A stretch of DNA of 64,000 bases from an uncultured Paracoccaceae bacterium (GCA_947503765.1 CANNFA010000001.1:744001-808000); one strand, 5' to 3'; positions 7,058 to 16,712 are shown, counted from the first letter of the stretch. Numbers and translations: made by a program. The notes: generated by a model not told the origin, from the letters alone.

Positions 7058-8981
7058 CAGAGCAGTCCTTGTCGCCTTCGCGGTTCTTTGCGCCGCTGCC
7101 GCCACCGCCCGCGCGCAGATCGCGCTCGACCTTCGGGACGCGGATCTGCGCAGCTTCGTGGAAATCGTGGCAGAGGCGACCAACAGGAATTTCACGCTGG
7201 ACGCGCGCGTTCAGGGCAACGTGACGGTGATCGCGCCGGACACGGTGAATTCCGCCGCCCTTTACGAGATTTTCCTGAACGTGCTGGAACTGAACCGGCT
7301 GACCATCATCGAGGGCGAGCAGGTCGACCGCATCGTTCCCATGGACCTGGCGCGCGAGCTGGCGCCGGGCGAGCGGGTGCGCACCGCCGGCGGCGCCTTC
7401 GAGACGCGGATCTTCACGGTGCGCAACGTGCCGCTCGACCAGATCGTCGAGGTGGTGCGCCCGCTGCTGCCCGCCGAGGCGGTGCTGAGCGTGGTGCCGC
7501 AATCGGGCCTGCTGGTGCTGTCCGACCGGCGCGAGAACATCCAGCGGATGGCGACGTTGATCAACCGGCTGGACCGTCCCAGCGGCCAGACAATAGAGAC
7601 CATAAGGCTCAACCATTCGACGGCGACCGATGTGCTGGCCACGCTTCAGGCGCTGGACGTGGCCCCGCCCGGCGGCAGCCTGTCGGCCGACATACGGTCC
7701 AACGCGATCGTGGTGTCCGGCAATGACGAGTTCCGCAGCCGGATCCGGCAGGTCGTCGGGCAGCTCGACACGCCGCAGCGATCGATGGCGACCGCCGTGG
7801 TCGAGCTGAACTATGCCGACGCGCTGGAGCTGGAGGCGATCATCGCGCGCTCGGTGCTTGCGGCGACGCAGGACCAGGCCGGTGAAATCACCATTGTTGC
7901 CGAACCGCAGACCAATTCCATCCTGATCACCGCGCCCGCCGACCGGATCGGCACCATCACCGCGGCGATCAAGCGGCTGGACAAGCGGCCAAGCCAGGTG
8001 CTGGTCGAGGCGGTGATCTTCGAGCTGTCGGTGCAGACCCTGTCGGATCTGTCGGCGCAATTCGGCGGGCTGCTGAACAACGCGCTGTTCGGCGGGGCCG
8101 AGTTTTCAATCGGCGGTCGGCCTACCCTGACCAGCCTGGTCAGCGCCGCGCTGGACGGCACCGCGCTCAGCCCCGGCAGCGGCGGCATCTTCGGCGGCGC
8201 GACGACCAATTCGGGCGGCGACGGGCTGGTGGGGTTCGTCACCGCGCTGGCCAGTTCCAACACCGCGCGCCTGCTGTCGACCCCGTCCGTCCTGACGCTG
8301 AACAACACCCAGGCGGAAATCGTCGTGGCGCAATCGGTGCCCTTCGTCACCGGCAGCTATTCGACCGTCGGCGACAACGCGATCCCCGAGCAGCCGTTCC
8401 AGACCATCGAGCGCGAGGATGTCGGCCTGACCCTGCGGGTGACGCCGCAGATCACCGGCGACAACACGGTGCGCATGGCGATCGAACAGGAGGTGTCGAA
8501 CCTGACGCGCAACACCTCTGCCGCCGGCGGCGAGATCACATCGAAGCGCAAGCTCAACACCAACGTGCTGGTGGGCGACGGCCGGGTCATCATGCTGGGC
8601 GGGCTGCTCGAGAACGGCTCCGGCTCGGAAAGCCAGGGTGTGCCGGGCCTGAAGGATCTGCCGTTGCTGGGCGGGCTGTTCCGGGGCCGCGCGGTGAACC
8701 GCAACCAGCGCGTGCTGCTGCTGCTGATCCGCCCCCGCGTCGTCGCCGACGATGCCGAGGCGCACAGGCTGACCGCCGAGCTGGCGCTCGATACCCGCCG
8801 CGCGTCGGATGCGATCAAGCCGCCGCTGGATGACCGCTATCCGAACCTGCCGCCGCACAGCTTTCCGTTCGACGGGGCGAACCTGAACCAGCCGTTCGAT
8901 GCGGGGTTCATCGACCCCTATGCGCGCACCCGCACCTTCCCGCCGCTGCCGTCGCGGCTGGAATTCAATTCTTCGCCATAG
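7044..8981 (+). CDS. gspD: Type II secretion system secretin GspD
   Basis: Outer-membrane secretin forming the T2SS exit channel. The 645 residues begin with a signal peptide ending ATARAQ. The N0 domain follows (LDLRDADLRSFVEIVAEATNRNFTLD), then three N1-N3 repeats (LNHSTATDVLATLQALD, ELNYADALELEAIIARSVL), and the secretin domain with VPFVTGSYST, VGLTLRVTPQITGD and VPGLKDLPLLGGLFRG. The start is TTG 7044 inside the gspC end; no in-frame ATG precedes the signal peptide. About 50 residues follow the secretin core, possibly an S-domain for pilotin binding. No pilotin gene was recognised. Confidence 0.95.
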   Translation: MGKVNRAVLVAFAVLCAAAATARAQIALDLRDADLRSFVEIVAEATNRNFTLDARVQGNVTVIAPDTVNSAALYEIFLNVLELNRLTIIEGEQVDRIVPMDLARELAPGERVRTAGGAFETRIFTVRNVPLDQIVEVVRPLLPAEAVLSVVPQSGLLVLSDRRENIQRMATLINRLDRPSGQTIETIRLNHSTATDVLATLQALDVAPPGGSLSADIRSNAIVVSGNDEFRSRIRQVVGQLDTPQRSMATAVVELNYADALELEAIIARSVLAATQDQAGEITIVAEPQTNSILITAPADRIGTITAAIKRLDKRPSQVLVEAVIFELSVQTLSDLSAQFGGLLNNALFGGAEFSIGGRPTLTSLVSAALDGTALSPGSGGIFGGATTNSGGDGLVGFVTALASSNTARLLSTPSVLTLNNTQAEIVVAQSVPFVTGSYSTVGDNAIPEQPFQTIEREDVGLTLRVTPQITGDNTVRMAIEQEVSNLTRNTSAAGGEITSKRKLNTNVLVGDGRVIMLGGLLENGSGSESQGVPGLKDLPLLGGLFRGRAVNRNQRVLLLLIRPRVVADDAEAHRLTAELALDTRRASDAIKPPLDDRYPNLPPHSFPFDGANLNQPFDAGFIDPYARTRTFPPLPSRLEFNSSP

Positions 8982-9033
8982 GCCGCGCGATTTTCGGTCG
9001 CCGCGCCGGCGGCAAGTGCGGTAGGATCCCGCC

Positions 9034-10473
9034 ATGGCCGACCTGCCCTTTGCCTTTGCCCGCGATCAGCACCTTGTCCTTCAGGGCGGAACCGCGTTCT
9101 GCGGCCCCGGCGTGACCGGCTTCGGGCTGCGCGAGGCGCGGCGGCGGGCCGGTACCGCGCTTGCCGTCGAACGCATGGAACAGGACGCGTTCGAGGCGCT
9201 GCTGAACGCCCATTACCACCACGGCACGGCCGGGGATGGCGAGGCCGAACTGACCTTCGACCTTGAAGGCACCGGCCGGCATACCGCGCTGCGCGACCTG
9301 CTGGAGGACGCGGCCGAGGCGCCGGTGATCGAACTGGTCAACCAGCTCTTGCGGCGCACCGTGCGCAGCGCCGCGTCCGACCTGCATGTCGAGCCGCACG
9401 AGGGCGGCCTGCGCGCGCGGGTGCGGGTCGACGGGATGCTGCGCAACGTGCTCGACCGCAGCGACGTGCCGGTGCGGCGGGTGGTGTCGCGGCTCAAGGT
9501 GATGGCCGGGCTGGACACCGCCGAAACCCGGCTGCCGCAGGACGGGCGGATCGGGCTGCGCTATGGCGGGCGCGACATCGACGTGCGCATCTCGACCCTG
9601 CCCGGTCAGTTCGGCGAACGGGTGGTGCTGCGGATGCTGGACCGCCATTCGGGACTGCTGCCGCTGGACCAGCTTGGCCTGGCCCCGGAGCAGGAGCGCA
9701 TCCTGCACCGCCTTGCGGACCGGCCCGACGGGATCGTTCTGGCCACCGGGCCGACCGGGTCGGGCAAGACGACCACGCTCTATTCGCTGCTGCAACTGGC
9801 CGATCGCGGCCAGCGCAACATCGTGACGGTCGAGGATCCGATCGAGTATCACCTGCCTGGCATCAGCCAGACCCAGACCAATGCCGAGATCGGCATGACC
9901 TTTGCCGCCGGGCTGCGCGCCACGCTGCGGCAGGATCCAGACGTGATCCTGGTGGGCGAGATCCGCGACGGCGAAACCGCGCAGGTCGCGGCGCAGGCGT
10001 CGCTGACCGGGCATCTGGTGTTCTCGTCGCTGCATGCCAACAATTCGGTCGCGGCGGTCACAAGGCTGCGCGATCTGGGGCTGGACAATTACCTGATCGC
10101 CGCCACGCTGCGCGGCATCCAGGCGCAGCGCCTGCTGCGACTGGTGTGCACGGATTGCGCCAGCACCCATCCTGCGACCGGGGACGAGGCGCGCATGTTC
10201 CGCGACATCGGGCTGGAGCCGCCCGCAGACCTGCGCCGTGCCGAGGGATGCGGGACATGTGGCGGCACCGGCTATCTGGGGCGGCAGGCGGTGTTCGAGA
10301 TCGTCGAGATCACCGAGGAGATCGCCGCCCGCATCGCGGACAATGCAAGCGAGCTGGACTTGCGCCGGCTTGCGGTCGCTCCGGGTGAAACGCTTCTGGC
10401 GCAGGGATTGCAGCTGGCGGCGCGGGGGCTGACCGGCATGGACGAGGTGCGCCGCGTGCTCGGAGACCGCTGA
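9034..10473 (+). CDS. gspE: Type II secretion system ATPase GspE
   Basis: Cytoplasmic hexameric ATPase that powers pseudopilus assembly. The 479 residues carry Walker A GPTGSGKTT (239-247, K245), the Asp and Walker B boxes (TVEDPIEYHLPG; PDVILVGEIRDGETA), the His box (TGHLVFSSLHANNS) and the zinc motif C372-x2-C375 ... C406-x2-C409 that separates GspE from retraction ATPases. The N-terminal GspL-binding part (about 90 residues) is short compared with long GspE forms. The stop overlaps the gspF start by one base. Confidence 0.96.
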   Translation: MADLPFAFARDQHLVLQGGTAFCGPGVTGFGLREARRRAGTALAVERMEQDAFEALLNAHYHHGTAGDGEAELTFDLEGTGRHTALRDLLEDAAEAPVIELVNQLLRRTVRSAASDLHVEPHEGGLRARVRVDGMLRNVLDRSDVPVRRVVSRLKVMAGLDTAETRLPQDGRIGLRYGGRDIDVRISTLPGQFGERVVLRMLDRHSGLLPLDQLGLAPEQERILHRLADRPDGIVLATGPTGSGKTTTLYSLLQLADRGQRNIVTVEDPIEYHLPGISQTQTNAEIGMTFAAGLRATLRQDPDVILVGEIRDGETAQVAAQASLTGHLVFSSLHANNSVAAVTRLRDLGLDNYLIAATLRGIQAQRLLRLVCTDCASTHPATGDEARMFRDIGLEPPADLRRAEGCGTCGGTGYLGRQAVFEIVEITEEIAARIADNASELDLRRLAVAPGETLLAQGLQLAARGLTGMDEVRRVLGDR

Positions 10474-11681
10474 TGCAGCCCTTCGCCTGGATCGCCTATA
10501 CCGACAAGGGCCAGCGCCGCACCGGCACGCTGGTCGCCGAAAGCGAGCGCGCGGCGTTCGAGGCGCTTCGGGCGCAGGGGCTGATGGCCTCGGAAATCGA
10601 GGCGCGGGCGCCACGGCCGCCCGGCATTCGACGCGGACGCGCCCGGCTTGGCGCCGACGAGCGGGCGGTATTCTCGCGGCAGATGGCGGTGTTGCTGGCG
10701 GCAGACCTTCCGATGGAGGCGGCGCTGGACGCGGTGATCGAAAGCGAAGGCTCGCGCATGATGCAGGCCGTCGCGGCCGAGCTGAAGGCCGCCACGCTGG
10801 AAGGCTACCCCCTGTCGGACGCGATCGAACGCAGCCGCGCGGGGTTTCCCCCCTATTTCAGCGCGTCGCTGCGCGCCGGCGAAACCTCGGGCGACCTGGC
10901 ATCGGTCTTCGGCGGGCTGGCGGGCTACCTGGAGGCACAGGGCGCAAACCGGGCCGACATCGCGACCGCGCTGGTCTATCCGGCCTTCGTGGCGGCGGTA
11001 TCGCTGGTGGTCTGCGCGATCCTCGTGACCTCTGTCGCGCCAGAGGTGGTGGGCATGTTCGAGGTCACGGGCCAGCCCCTGCCGCGGATCACCGAGGTGG
11101 TGCTGGCAATCACGGACTGGATCGGCGCGCACTGGATCGGGCTGTGCGTGGCTCTGGGGCTGGCTGTCGTGGCCGGGATCGCTGCCTGGCGTGCGCCGCG
11201 CAGCCGCGACCGGCTGGAGCGGATATTCCTGCGGATCCCGGTCTTCGGGCGGCTCGGGCGGATGGCGGTTGCGGCGCAGTATCTGCGAACCCTCGCGCTG
11301 GTGCTGGGCAGCCGCCAGACCGCGCTGAACGCGGCCGCCAGCGCGGCGCAGGTCGTCACGGTGTCCACCCACCGCACCCAGGCCGAGGCGGCGGTCACGG
11401 CGCTGCGGCAGGGCGAAAGCCTGGGCGCGGCGGTGAAAGGCATCACTGTCCTGCCGGCGGTGGCGCTGCAACTGATCCGCGTCGGCGAGGATTCGGCCCG
11501 GCTCGCCCCGATGACGGAACGGGCGGCGATGCTGGTGGAAACCTGGCTGGCAAACGACCGCAAGCGGATCGCGGCGATCCTCGATCCGGTGCTGATGATG
11601 CTGGTGGGAACGCTGGTGCTGGTCATCGTGCTGGCGATCCTGCTGCCGATCTTCGAGCTGCAATCGGCCATTGCGGGATAA
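10473..11681 (+). CDS. gspF: Type II secretion system inner-membrane protein GspF
   Basis: Polytopic platform protein at the centre of the T2SS. The 402 residues contain two repeated T2SSF domains. The first has FSRQMAVLLAADLPMEAALDAV and YPLSDAIERSRAGFPPYFSASLRAGETSGDL; the second has YLRTLALVLGSRQTALNAA and VALQLIRVGEDSARLAPM. There are three membrane segments: two central and one C-terminal (ILDPVLMMLVGTLVLVIVLAILLPIF). It closes the operon and is followed by a hairpin. Confidence 0.95.
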   Translation: MQPFAWIAYTDKGQRRTGTLVAESERAAFEALRAQGLMASEIEARAPRPPGIRRGRARLGADERAVFSRQMAVLLAADLPMEAALDAVIESEGSRMMQAVAAELKAATLEGYPLSDAIERSRAGFPPYFSASLRAGETSGDLASVFGGLAGYLEAQGANRADIATALVYPAFVAAVSLVVCAILVTSVAPEVVGMFEVTGQPLPRITEVVLAITDWIGAHWIGLCVALGLAVVAGIAAWRAPRSRDRLERIFLRIPVFGRLGRMAVAAQYLRTLALVLGSRQTALNAAASAAQVVTVSTHRTQAEAAVTALRQGESLGAAVKGITVLPAVALQLIRVGEDSARLAPMTERAAMLVETWLANDRKRIAAILDPVLMMLVGTLVLVIVLAILLPIFELQSAIAG

Positions 11682-11729
11682 GCCACACAGCGTGCAGCGA
11701 TATTCACCCCCGGGTCCGACGGGATTGCG

Positions 11730-11760
11730 GCGTGCCCCGCTTCGGGCGAAAAGGGCACGC
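11730..11760 (+). terminator. Stem-loop after gspF, probable terminator
   Basis: GCGTGCCC (11730-11737) pairs with GGGCACGC (11753-11760), and an inner CGC-TTCGG-GCG hairpin sits in the loop. No T-tract follows. It lies 48 bases past the gspF stop, so it may end or attenuate the T2SS transcript before the next gene. Confidence 0.45.
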
Positions 11761-11793
11761 AGACGGACAGGCGCATGAAGGGGACGAAGCGGG

Positions 11794-12420
11794 ATGTTTT
11801 TCGAAGAAGGCTGGACCCCCCTGTCGGAGATCACCGCGGATGTCTTCCGCCGGCTCCAGGTGCTGAGGGCGGACAAGAAGATCGGCCGCGGGCAGGGCAG
11901 TCTCGGGGCCATTCTCGCGGTCTCCGTCTGGGATATCTGCGAGGCGACCACCAAGCTGGGCGCGACGGCCCCGGACGGCACCGTCGTTTCCGCCTCGAAG
12001 GACCTGGTGCTCTGGGCCGATCCGACGAACCTGTCGAACGAGCATGTGAACCTGCGCACCGGCAGCGTGGGATCGACCGAGCTTCCCGACGCGCATGGCG
12101 AGTTGCCGGATACCGAGACCCAGATCGCGCGCTACGGTCCGTTCCTGAACCTGCCGCTGGTGATCCCGATCAACACCTACCAGTCGTCGGTCGGATACAT
12201 GGCCGAGGAGGTGCGCGAGGATCTGAGCCAGGACACCGCGCTGATCGACGGGGCCCGGACGATCCTGTCCATGGTCGAGGCCGGCGAGCTGGTGACGCGC
12301 GAGATCGCCAAGGTGCGCATCGGCACCGCCCTGACACGGCGCAAGTTCAAGCTGGCCTGGGCGATGGCGGCGGCGAAACGGCCCGACCTGAAGACACCGA
12401 ACAGGTGGCAGGGGTTGTAG
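11794..12420 (+). CDS. Unrecognised 208-aa protein downstream of the T2SS operon
   Basis: I do not recognise this family. The 208-residue protein has no signal peptide or convincing membrane helix. It opens MFFEEGWTPLSEITADVFRRLQ, has a mixed alpha/beta middle (VSVWDICEATTKLGATAPDG; LNLPLVIPINTYQSSVGYMAEEV) and a basic C-terminus (LTRRKFKLAWAMAAAKRPDLK). Codon use matches neighbouring genes. It is in the same orientation as gspF, 112 bases downstream with a hairpin between, so it could be an independent gene. A link to secretion is only positional. Confidence 0.6.
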   Translation: MFFEEGWTPLSEITADVFRRLQVLRADKKIGRGQGSLGAILAVSVWDICEATTKLGATAPDGTVVSASKDLVLWADPTNLSNEHVNLRTGSVGSTELPDAHGELPDTETQIARYGPFLNLPLVIPINTYQSSVGYMAEEVREDLSQDTALIDGARTILSMVEAGELVTREIAKVRIGTALTRRKFKLAWAMAAAKRPDLKTPNRWQGL

Positions 12421-12720
12421 AGGCAGGCGTCAACTACCGGCAAATCGCGAAAGCCACGCCTTCGTCGGGCCGCGGCGCGGCGATCCGGAGCGTCGAATCC
12501 CTCGATTCATGGCTGCCAGCGTCGCCCAGGATCGAAGCTATACGCCGATGGCCGCCAGATCGTCGGGCCGTGGGGGCAGCCCGGCGACGGCGCGGCGGCC
12601 TTCGGCCTCGATTCCGCGCCATTTGGCAATATCCGCCCGCCCCGACCCCGCGCTCGGAAAAACCGGTTCAATCCGCCTGCCCCAAGGCGTAGAACACCCC
12701 AATCAGGCAGGAGACGCGAC
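12421..12720. other. 300-bp gap before gpmI, nothing clear
   Basis: No ORF with a ribosome site, no long palindrome and no tRNA-like fold was seen. The last bases (GCAGGAGACGCGAC before ATG 12721) supply a good AGGAG ribosome site for gpmI. The gpmI promoter presumably lies here but cannot be placed. Confidence 0.4.
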
Positions 12721-14241
12721 ATGACCCATCCCAAACCCGTGGTTCTGTGCATTCTCGACGGCTGGGGCCACCGCGACGAGACCGAGGCGAACGCCCCCGC
12801 GCTGGCCGACACGCCCAATTTCGACCGGCTCTGGGCCACCTGCCCGCATGCCTTCCTGACCACGTTCGGCCCCGATGTCGGGCTGCCCACCGGACAGATG
12901 GGCAATTCCGAGGTTGGGCATACCAATATCGGCGCGGGCCGGGTGGTGGCGATGGATCTGGGGCAGATCGACCTTGCGATCGAGGACGGGTCGTTCTTCG
13001 AGAACGACGCGATCCTCGCCTTCGCGGACAAGGTGAAGGCGGCGGGCGGTACGGCGCATCTGATGGGCCTGACCTCTCCGGGCGGGGTGCATGCGCATCA
13101 GGATCACATCGCGGCTGCGGCGCGGCTGCTGGCGGACCGGGGGGTCAAGGTGGCCGTGCACGTCATCACCGACGGCCGCGACGTGCCGCCGAAATCCGCG
13201 CGCGAGCAGGTGGCCCGGTTCGAAGCGGGCCTGCCGGACGGCGCCCGCATCGTCACCGTGTCCGGGCGCTACTTCGCGATGGACCGCGACAATCGCTGGG
13301 ACCGCGTCGAAAAGGCGTTCCGCGCCATGGTCCGCGCCGACGGCGCGCGCGCCGGAAGCGCCGATGCGGCGATCGCCGCCGCCTATGAGCGGGGCGAAAC
13401 CGACGAGTTCATAACGCCCACCGTGCTGGACGGCTTTGGCGGGATCGCGGATGGCGACGGTGTGTTCTTTCTCAACTTCCGGGCCGACCGCGCGCGCGAG
13501 ATCCTCGCGGCAATCGGCGATCCGGCCTTCGACGGCTTCGATGCCGGCGCGCGTCCCGGCTATTCGGCACTTCTGGGGATGGTCGAGTATTCCGACCGCC
13601 ACAACGCCTACATGAGCACCGCCTTTCCGAAGCGAAAGATCGTGAACACGCTGGGCGCCTGGGTCGCCGCCAAGGGCCTGCGGCAGTTCCGGCTGGCCGA
13701 GACCGAGAAATATCCCCACGTCACCTTCTTCCTGAACGGCGGCAAGGAGGATCCCGAGGTGGGCGAGGACCGGTTCATGCCGAAATCGCCCAATGTCGCG
13801 ACCTACGACATGCAGCCCGAGATGAGCGCGCCCGAAGTGTCGGACAAGCTGGTCGAGGTTATCGGCGCGGGCTACGACATGATCGTGGTGAACTTCGCCA
13901 ATCCCGACATGGTCGGCCATACCGGCGATCTGGATGCCGCGATCAGGGCCTGCGAGGCGGTGGACAAGGGTCTCGGCCGCGCGCTGGAGGCGCTGGACAA
14001 GGCCGGCGGGGCCATCATCGTGACCGCCGATCACGGCAATTGCGAAACCATGGTCGATCCCGAGACGGGCGGGCCGCACACCGCGCATACCACTAACCTT
14101 GTCCCCGTCATGGTGCAGGGCGGCCCCGCGGGCGCGGCGCTGCGCGACGGGCGGCTGGCCGATCTGGCACCGACGGTGCTGGACCTGATGGGGCTGGAGC
14201 CGCCTGCGGAGATGACCGGGCGGAGCCTTCTGTCCGAATGA
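12721..14241 (+). CDS. gpmI: 2,3-bisphosphoglycerate-independent phosphoglycerate mutase
   Basis: Interconverts 3- and 2-phosphoglycerate in glycolysis and gluconeogenesis using two manganese ions and a phosphoserine intermediate. The 506 residues include LCILDGWGHRDE at the N-terminus, GQMGNSEVGHTNIGAGR with the catalytic Ser at about residue 63, SPGGVHAHQDHI, SGRYFAMDRDNRWDRVEKAF, FFLNFRADRAREI and the metal-binding FANPDMVGHTG and TADHGNCE blocks near the end. Length is normal. The 3' end overlaps the next gene by 4 bases (ATGA), making an operon with envC and ctpA, an arrangement common in alphaproteobacteria. Confidence 0.97.
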   Translation: MTHPKPVVLCILDGWGHRDETEANAPALADTPNFDRLWATCPHAFLTTFGPDVGLPTGQMGNSEVGHTNIGAGRVVAMDLGQIDLAIEDGSFFENDAILAFADKVKAAGGTAHLMGLTSPGGVHAHQDHIAAAARLLADRGVKVAVHVITDGRDVPPKSAREQVARFEAGLPDGARIVTVSGRYFAMDRDNRWDRVEKAFRAMVRADGARAGSADAAIAAAYERGETDEFITPTVLDGFGGIADGDGVFFLNFRADRAREILAAIGDPAFDGFDAGARPGYSALLGMVEYSDRHNAYMSTAFPKRKIVNTLGAWVAAKGLRQFRLAETEKYPHVTFFLNGGKEDPEVGEDRFMPKSPNVATYDMQPEMSAPEVSDKLVEVIGAGYDMIVVNFANPDMVGHTGDLDAAIRACEAVDKGLGRALEALDKAGGAIIVTADHGNCETMVDPETGGPHTAHTTNLVPVMVQGGPAGAALRDGRLADLAPTVLDLMGLEPPAEMTGRSLLSE

Positions 14242-15350
14242 GGATCCTGTACCTCGTGCTGCTGGTCCTTGCGGGCGCCGCCCATGCGCAGGATGATCCC
14301 GGCGTGATCGCCCGCCGCGCCGCCGGCCAGCTCGAGGCGGCACAGAACGCGCTCGCCGCCGCCGAACAGGCCGGCGACCGCGTGGCCGCCCTGACCCTGA
14401 CGATCCGCGCCTATGAAAACGGGCTGATCGCCCTGCGCGAGGGGCTGCGCCGCGCCGCGATCCGCGAAGCCGCGCTGCGCAAGCGCTTCGAGGTCAAGCG
14501 CGCCGAGGTGATGCGCCTTCTGGGCGTGCTGCAAAGCATCGAATCCTCGCCCGCCGCGCTGCTCCTGCTGCACCCGTCCGGGCCGGTCGGCACCGCGCGG
14601 TCGGGAATGATCATCAGCCAGGTGACCCCGGCACTGCAACAGGAGGCCGAGACGTTGCGCGCCGCGCTTGAGGAAATCGCGCTGCTGCGCGCCCTGCAGG
14701 AAAGCGCGGCGGGCACGTTGCAGGACGGGCTGGCCGGCGTGCAGCAGGCGCGCACCGCGCTCAGCCAGGCGATCTCCAACCGGGTGGACCTGCCGACGCG
14801 GCTTCTGGCCGACCCCGCGGCGCTGGCCCGGCTGATCGACAGTTCCGAAACCCTGCAGGCCTTTGCCAGCGGGCTGACCGACATGGAAGTCGCCGGCGCC
14901 GGGCAGCCCGACTTCGACGCCAGCCGCGGCGGCCTGCCGCTGCCGGTGGCCGGCACGGTCCTGCGCCGCCCCGGAGAGGCCGACGCCGCCGGCATCGCCC
15001 GCCCCGGCGTGGTCGTCGCGACCGAGCCGCGCGCGCTTGTCACCACGCCCTGGCCGGCCACGATCCGCTATCGCGGCCCGCTTCTGGACTACGGAAACGT
15101 GATGATCCTGGAGCCGGGGGGCGGCTATCTTCTGGTGTTGGCGGGCCTCGAAGAGGTGTATGGAGACCTCGGAGAGGTGCTTCCCGCCGGCGCCCCGGTA
15201 GGTCTGATGGGCGGAAATGTACCACAGGGAGCCGCGTTTCTGGCCACCGCAACCGATGGAGGTGGTGCGGGCCGGACGGAAACGCTTTACATAGAAGCAA
15301 GAGCCGGCGAAGACCCGATCAATCCGGGGCAATGGTTCGCCATCGACTGA
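14238..15350 (+). CDS. envC: Murein hydrolase activator EnvC-like / M23-family protein
   Basis: Periplasmic coiled-coil protein with a C-terminal LytM/M23 fold that in EnvC homologues activates amidases during septum splitting. The 370 residues have a signal peptide (LYLVLLVLAGAAHAQ), a long Ala/Glu/Arg-rich coiled coil (about 30-215) and a LytM domain (LPVAGTVLRRPGEA..RPGVVVATEPRALVTTPWPATIRYRGPLLDYGNVMILEPGGGYLLVLAGL). The usual HxH zinc ligands are not seen: GYLLVLAGL replaces the GHxHx site. This fits a non-catalytic activator rather than an endopeptidase. It is translationally coupled to gpmI and precedes ctpA. Confidence 0.85.
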   Translation: MRILYLVLLVLAGAAHAQDDPGVIARRAAGQLEAAQNALAAAEQAGDRVAALTLTIRAYENGLIALREGLRRAAIREAALRKRFEVKRAEVMRLLGVLQSIESSPAALLLLHPSGPVGTARSGMIISQVTPALQQEAETLRAALEEIALLRALQESAAGTLQDGLAGVQQARTALSQAISNRVDLPTRLLADPAALARLIDSSETLQAFASGLTDMEVAGAGQPDFDASRGGLPLPVAGTVLRRPGEADAAGIARPGVVVATEPRALVTTPWPATIRYRGPLLDYGNVMILEPGGGYLLVLAGLEEVYGDLGEVLPAGAPVGLMGGNVPQGAAFLATATDGGGAGRTETLYIEARAGEDPINPGQWFAID

Positions 15351-15363
15351 CAACGAGGATTCC

Positions 15364-16707
15364 ATGAAGAAATTCGTGATGGCCGCGGTGGCCGGAACCC
15401 TGGCCGGGGTAATCGTCACCACCCAGATCGCCGGCCCGCTGCTGGCGCAGGAAGACGCGTCGAAATCCAATGTCTACGAACAGCTCGACCTGTTCGGCGA
15501 CATCTTCGAGCGGATCCGCGCCCAGTATGTCGAAAGCGTCGACGAAAAGGAACTGATCGAGGCGGCGATCAACGGCATGCTGACCTCGCTCGATCCGCAT
15601 TCCAGCTACCTGTCGCCCGACGACGCGGCCGACATGCGGGTGCAGACGCGCGGCGAATTCGGCGGGCTGGGGATCGAGGTCACGCAGGAAGACGGCTTCG
15701 TCAAGGTCGTCTCGCCGATCGACGACACCCCGGCCGACGATGCCGGGATCGAGGCGGGCGATTACATCACCCATGTCGATGGCGATTCGGTGCTGGGCCT
15801 GACGCTGGACGACGCGGTCGAGATGATGCGCGGCCCGGTTGGATCCGAGATCATCATCACCGTCGTGCGCGAGGGCACGGACGAGCCGTTCGACGTGTCC
15901 ATCATCCGCGACACGATCAAGCTGACGGCGGTGCGCACCCGGACCGAAGGCGACACCGTGGTGATGCGCGTGTCGACCTTCAACGATCAGACCTTCCCCA
16001 ACCTCGAAGCGGGAATGAAGGACGCGATCGAGGAACTGGGCGGCATCGACAACGTGCAGGGCTTCGTTCTGGACCTGCGCAACAATCCCGGCGGCCTGCT
16101 GACCCAGGCGATCAAGGTGTCCGACGCCTTCCTCGACGCGGGGGAAATCGTGTCGACCCGCGGCCGCGACCCGCAGGACGGCGAGCGGTACAACGCCACG
16201 CCGGGCGACCTGGCCGAAGGGCTGCCGCTGGTGGTTCTGATCAACGGCGGTTCGGCCTCGGCCTCGGAAATCGTCGCCGGCGCGCTGCAGGACCACCGCC
16301 GCGCCATCGTGGTCGGCACCAAGAGCTTCGGCAAGGGATCGGTGCAGACGGTGATGCCGCTGCGCGGCGACGGCGCGATGCGGCTGACCACGGCGCGCTA
16401 CTACACGCCCTCGGGCCGGTCGATCCAGGCCCTGGGCGTGTCGCCCGACATCGTGGTGCAGCAGCCCCCGACAAAACCCGCCGGCGAAGAGGACGAAGAG
16501 GACGCGTCAAGCCGTCCCTCCCGGTCCGAGGCGGACCTGCGCGGCGCGCTCGACAACGATTCGCTGACCGAGGACGAACGCCGCCAGATCGAAGAGGAAC
16601 GCGCCTCCGCCGAGGCCGCCGCGAAACTGCGCGAGGAGGATTACCAGCTCGCCTACGCGGTCGACCTGCTCAAGGGGCTGTCGGCCCTGAGCCTCGCCGC
16701 CGAATGA
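15364..16707 (+). CDS. ctpA: C-terminal processing peptidase, S41 family
   Basis: Periplasmic Ser/Lys protease that trims protein C-termini and is often tied to peptidoglycan hydrolase control. The 447 residues include an N-terminal signal or anchor helix ([24 protein letters not shown]) and a PDZ domain ([39 protein letters not shown]). The catalytic core carries S299 in [11 protein letters not shown] and K324 in SFGKGSVQ, 25 residues apart as in E. coli Prc. An acidic tail follows ([13 protein letters not shown]). The gene follows envC by 13 bases. Confidence 0.96.
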   Translation: MKKFVMAAVAGTLAGVIVTTQIAGPLLAQEDASKSNVYEQLDLFGDIFERIRAQYVESVDEKELIEAAINGMLTSLDPHSSYLSPDDAADMRVQTRGEFGGLGIEVTQEDGFVKVVSPIDDTPADDAGIEAGDYITHVDGDSVLGLTLDDAVEMMRGPVGSEIIITVVREGTDEPFDVSIIRDTIKLTAVRTRTEGDTVVMRVSTFNDQTFPNLEAGMKDAIEELGGIDNVQGFVLDLRNNPGGLLTQAIKVSDAFLDAGEIVSTRGRDPQDGERYNATPGDLAEGLPLVVLINGGSASASEIVAGALQDHRRAIVVGTKSFGKGSVQTVMPLRGDGAMRLTTARYYTPSGRSIQALGVSPDIVVQQPPTKPAGEEDEEDASSRPSRSEADLRGALDNDSLTEDERRQIEEERASAEAAAKLREEDYQLAYAVDLLKGLSALSLAAE

Positions 16708-16712
16708 GGCAT

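Noticed and set aside
5417-7195. A 592-codon minus-strand frame across gspL-gspM-gspC
   Set aside because: Antisense shadow in high-GC DNA; the plus-strand genes are clear T2SS components with overlapping starts and stops.
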